Shown one piece after another: positions 45,386 through 47,253 of a DNA stretch of 47,253 bases (position 1 is the stretch's first letter; each line of letters opens with the position of its first letter). The notes under the pieces are model-generated. The model ran no database searches and was not told the DNA's origin. It saw nothing but the letters and a program-made list of their open reading frames with translations. The stretch lies in assembly GCA_903875425.1 (NCBI GenBank), contig CAIQWC010000006.1, positions 1 through 47,253 of the forward strand. The letters run 5' to 3'. The position numbers and the translations under genes are program-made. The stretch is from an uncultured Actinomycetes bacterium (lineage in GTDB: Bacteria > Actinomycetota > Acidimicrobiia > Acidimicrobiales > RAAP-2).

Positions 45386-47253
45386 ATGGAAACGGATTCG
45401 AGGCTCCCTACCCGAGCGCAAATTGTCATCATTGGTGGCGGCATCGTCGGGAGTTCGGTGGCTTATCACCTAAGCAAACTCGGTCGTACTGACGTTGTGC
45501 TGATCGAGCAAGGTCAACTCTCTAGCGGTACGACGTGGCATGCAGCCGGCTTAGTCGGACAATTACGTGCCACCGAATCGGGTACTCGACTCGTGCAGTA
45601 CTCAGCCAAGCTCTATGAAAGCTTAGAAGCAGAGACAGGTCTGGCCACCGGGTTCAAGCGCTGTGGCGGCGTTACGGTTGCGAGAACTCCTGACCGCTGG
45701 ATACAGCTCCAGAGGACGCTAGCCACCGCCGAGGCCTATGACCTTGCCTGCGAACTCTTAACCCCGAACCAAGCCAAAGAGATGTATCCAATATTAGAAA
45801 TCTCGGATCTAATCGGCGCTATTTGGCTACCTGGTGACGCAACAGCAAATCCGGTGGATGTCACCGCGTCTATGGCCCGGGGTGCTCGACAAGCGGGAGT
45901 CAAGATCGTTGAGAAGACTCGGGTAATAGGGATCACCACACAACGCGGTGCCGTCACTGGTGTCGAGACCGACCAAGGCTTTGTCGAAGCCGACATTGTT
46001 GTTAACTGTGCAGGTCAGTGGGCTAAGGCCATAGGAGCGATGTGTGGTGTGAATGTGCCGCTTCATTCAGCGGAACACTTCTACGTAGTCACCGAGCACA
46101 TTGAGGGCGTCCACCGAGACTTACCGATTCTCCGTGATCCCGATGGCTATACCTACATGAAAGAAGAAGTCGGTGGGCTCGTCGTTGGTGGTTTCGAACC
46201 CGAAGCGAAGCCCTGGGTGGCGCCAGACCAATTGCCCTACCCCTTTGAATTTCAACTGCTCGATGAGGATTGGGACCACTTCAGTATCCTCATGGACTCG
46301 GCCCTGAATCGTATTCCCGCGCTCCACCACACAGGTATCAAGAAGTTCTACAACGGCCCCGAAAGTTTTACTCCCGATAATCAGTTCATTCTGGGAGAGG
46401 CACCCGAACTCAAGAACTTCTTCGTGGCTGCTGGATTCAACTCAGTAGGCATTGCCTCGGCCGGCGGAGCGGGCAAGGCTTTGGCTGAGTGGATCGTTGA
46501 AGGTGAACCCACCCAAGACTTGGTATCGGTAGATATTCGTCGCTTCGCTGGTTTTAACGGGAACAACCAATGGCTCCACGATCGAGTCGGTGAGATCCTC
46601 GGCCTGCACTACGCCGTACCGTGGCCGAACCGTGAACTCGAAACCGCTCGGCCCTTTCGCCGCTCTGCGATCTATGACGTCTTGGCCAAATCAGGTGCCA
46701 ACTTTGGATCCCGCATGGGTTGGGAGCGGGCCAACGTCTTTGCTCCCGCGGGTGTCGCGCCCGATCTTGACTACACCTGGGGTAAGCCTCAGTGGCTGCA
46801 ATGGAGTGACGTGGAACAGCGCGCTACTCGTGAGGCAGTAGCAATCTATGACCAGACGTCGTTTGGCAAACTGTTCATTCAAGGTCCCGATGCGCTAACG
46901 CTGCTCCAGCGAGTCTGTAGCGCCGACATGGATGAAGAAGTTGGCCGTGCGGTATACACCGCTATGTTGAACAGCCGGGGTGGCTACGAAGCCGATGTAA
47001 CGCTTACCCGTTTGGCTTACGACCAGTTCATGCTGGTGACGTCATCGGCGTCGCCGCGACGCGATGCCGATTGGATCACTCGCCACCGCCGAGACAATGA
47101 GATGGTGAGTGTTACCGACGTCACGGCCATGTACGCCGTCTATGGCGTCATGGGACCAAACTCAAGGGAGCTGCTCAGTCGACTGAGTCGAGCAGATTTC
47201 TCTGATGAGGCCTTTGGTTTTGGAACTAGCCAAGAGGTCGACCTTGGCTACTC
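45386..47253 (+). CDS. Dimethylglycine/sarcosine dehydrogenase-like flavoprotein (3' truncated)
   Basis: The frame opens at ATG 45386 after AAGGAG and runs past the window edge (622 codons visible). IVIIGGGIVGSSVAYHL is the FAD fold; GTTWHAAGLVG places His52 where dimethylglycine dehydrogenases attach FAD covalently. The middle is the DAO/central domain, and from about residue 440 the GcvT-like tetrahydrofolate domain begins (MGWERANVFAP). Such enzymes N-demethylate dimethylglycine or sarcosine and load one-carbon units on folate. The gene starts 26 bases after the kinase gene, so they are an operon. The C-terminus lies outside the window. Confidence 0.93.
   Translation, partial: METDSRLPTRAQIVIIGGGIVGSSVAYHLSKLGRTDVVLIEQGQLSSGTTWHAAGLVGQLRATESGTRLVQYSAKLYESLEAETGLATGFKRCGGVTVARTPDRWIQLQRTLATAEAYDLACELLTPNQAKEMYPILEISDLIGAIWLPGDATANPVDVTASMARGARQAGVKIVEKTRVIGITTQRGAVTGVETDQGFVEADIVVNCAGQWAKAIGAMCGVNVPLHSAEHFYVVTEHIEGVHRDLPILRDPDGYTYMKEEVGGLVVGGFEPEAKPWVAPDQLPYPFEFQLLDEDWDHFSILMDSALNRIPALHHTGIKKFYNGPESFTPDNQFILGEAPELKNFFVAAGFNSVGIASAGGAGKALAEWIVEGEPTQDLVSVDIRRFAGFNGNNQWLHDRVGEILGLHYAVPWPNRELETARPFRRSAIYDVLAKSGANFGSRMGWERANVFAPAGVAPDLDYTWGKPQWLQWSDVEQRATREAVAIYDQTSFGKLFIQGPDALTLLQRVCSADMDEEVGRAVYTAMLNSRGGYEADVTLTRLAYDQFMLVTSSASPRRDADWITRHRRDNEMVSVTDVTAMYAVYGVMGPNSRELLSRLSRADFSDEAFGFGTSQEVDLGY

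Overview
The window looks like chromosomal DNA of an actinobacterium (Actinomycetota) of middling GC content, judged by eye at about 54 percent. Lineage markers are the clpS-DUF2017 pair, the imuA-imuB-dnaE2 mutasome cassette, a PASTA-type Ser/Thr kinase, the mnmA-ligA / gatCAB / ilvBNC order, a long type-2-like IleS, many GTG starts, and several genes whose -10 box lies 5-8 bases before the start codon (leaderless mRNAs). I favour an aquatic Acidimicrobiia-like lineage, but that is inference. I see no rRNA, tRNA, prophage, transposase or CRISPR array.

Layout. Bases 1-758 hold the C-terminal part of a Ser/Thr dehydratase-family PLP enzyme. Bases 755-2183 (minus) hold clpS, DUF2017 and a SRAP/YedK-type abasic-site protein. 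Divergent from them at 2280-7154 is the SOS mutagenesis cassette imuA-imuB-dnaE2, with a perfect LexA-type palindrome over the imuA start. A Rieske oxygenase and a channel-like membrane protein follow (7196-8871).

Bases 8878-16630 form a polyamine (putrescine) catabolic island: an FAD oxidoreductase, a class III aminotransferase and an Lrp regulator on the minus strand, and a divergent gamma-aminobutyraldehyde dehydrogenase, APC permease and alanine dehydrogenase on the plus strand. The aminotransferase is expected to make alanine from pyruvate, and alanine dehydrogenase would regenerate the pyruvate. A gamma-glutamylpolyamine synthetase-like gene (23926-25281) and a succinate-semialdehyde dehydrogenase (26356-27720) extend the theme.

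Bases 16641-26269 are mixed housekeeping and stress genes: DUF5522, quinone oxidoreductase, glutathione peroxidase, HAD phosphatase, GNAT, ileS, MarR/YceI, a 43-residue membrane protein and a sirtuin. Bases 27717-38423 carry tRNA thiolation and DNA ligation (cysteine desulfurase, mnmA, ligA), a PASTA kinase, an SCP2-like protein, an esterase and gatCAB. A secreted propeller-like fragment (38424-38816, minus) separates gatB from ilvBNC. The ilvBNC operon is preceded by a leader peptide (Val-Val-Val-Val) and an attenuator. The right end (42711-47253) has an ACT-type permease, a choline-kinase-like phosphotransferase and a truncated dimethylglycine/sarcosine dehydrogenase, which suggests use of methylated amines.

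The least ordinary items are an ImuB that seems to lack its fingers and little-finger segments, a leaderless SOS promoter with the LexA box on the start codon, a recurring leaderless-promoter geometry, the ilv attenuator with an operator-like palindrome in its promoter, and the secreted fragment whose last 12 codons are a terminator hairpin.
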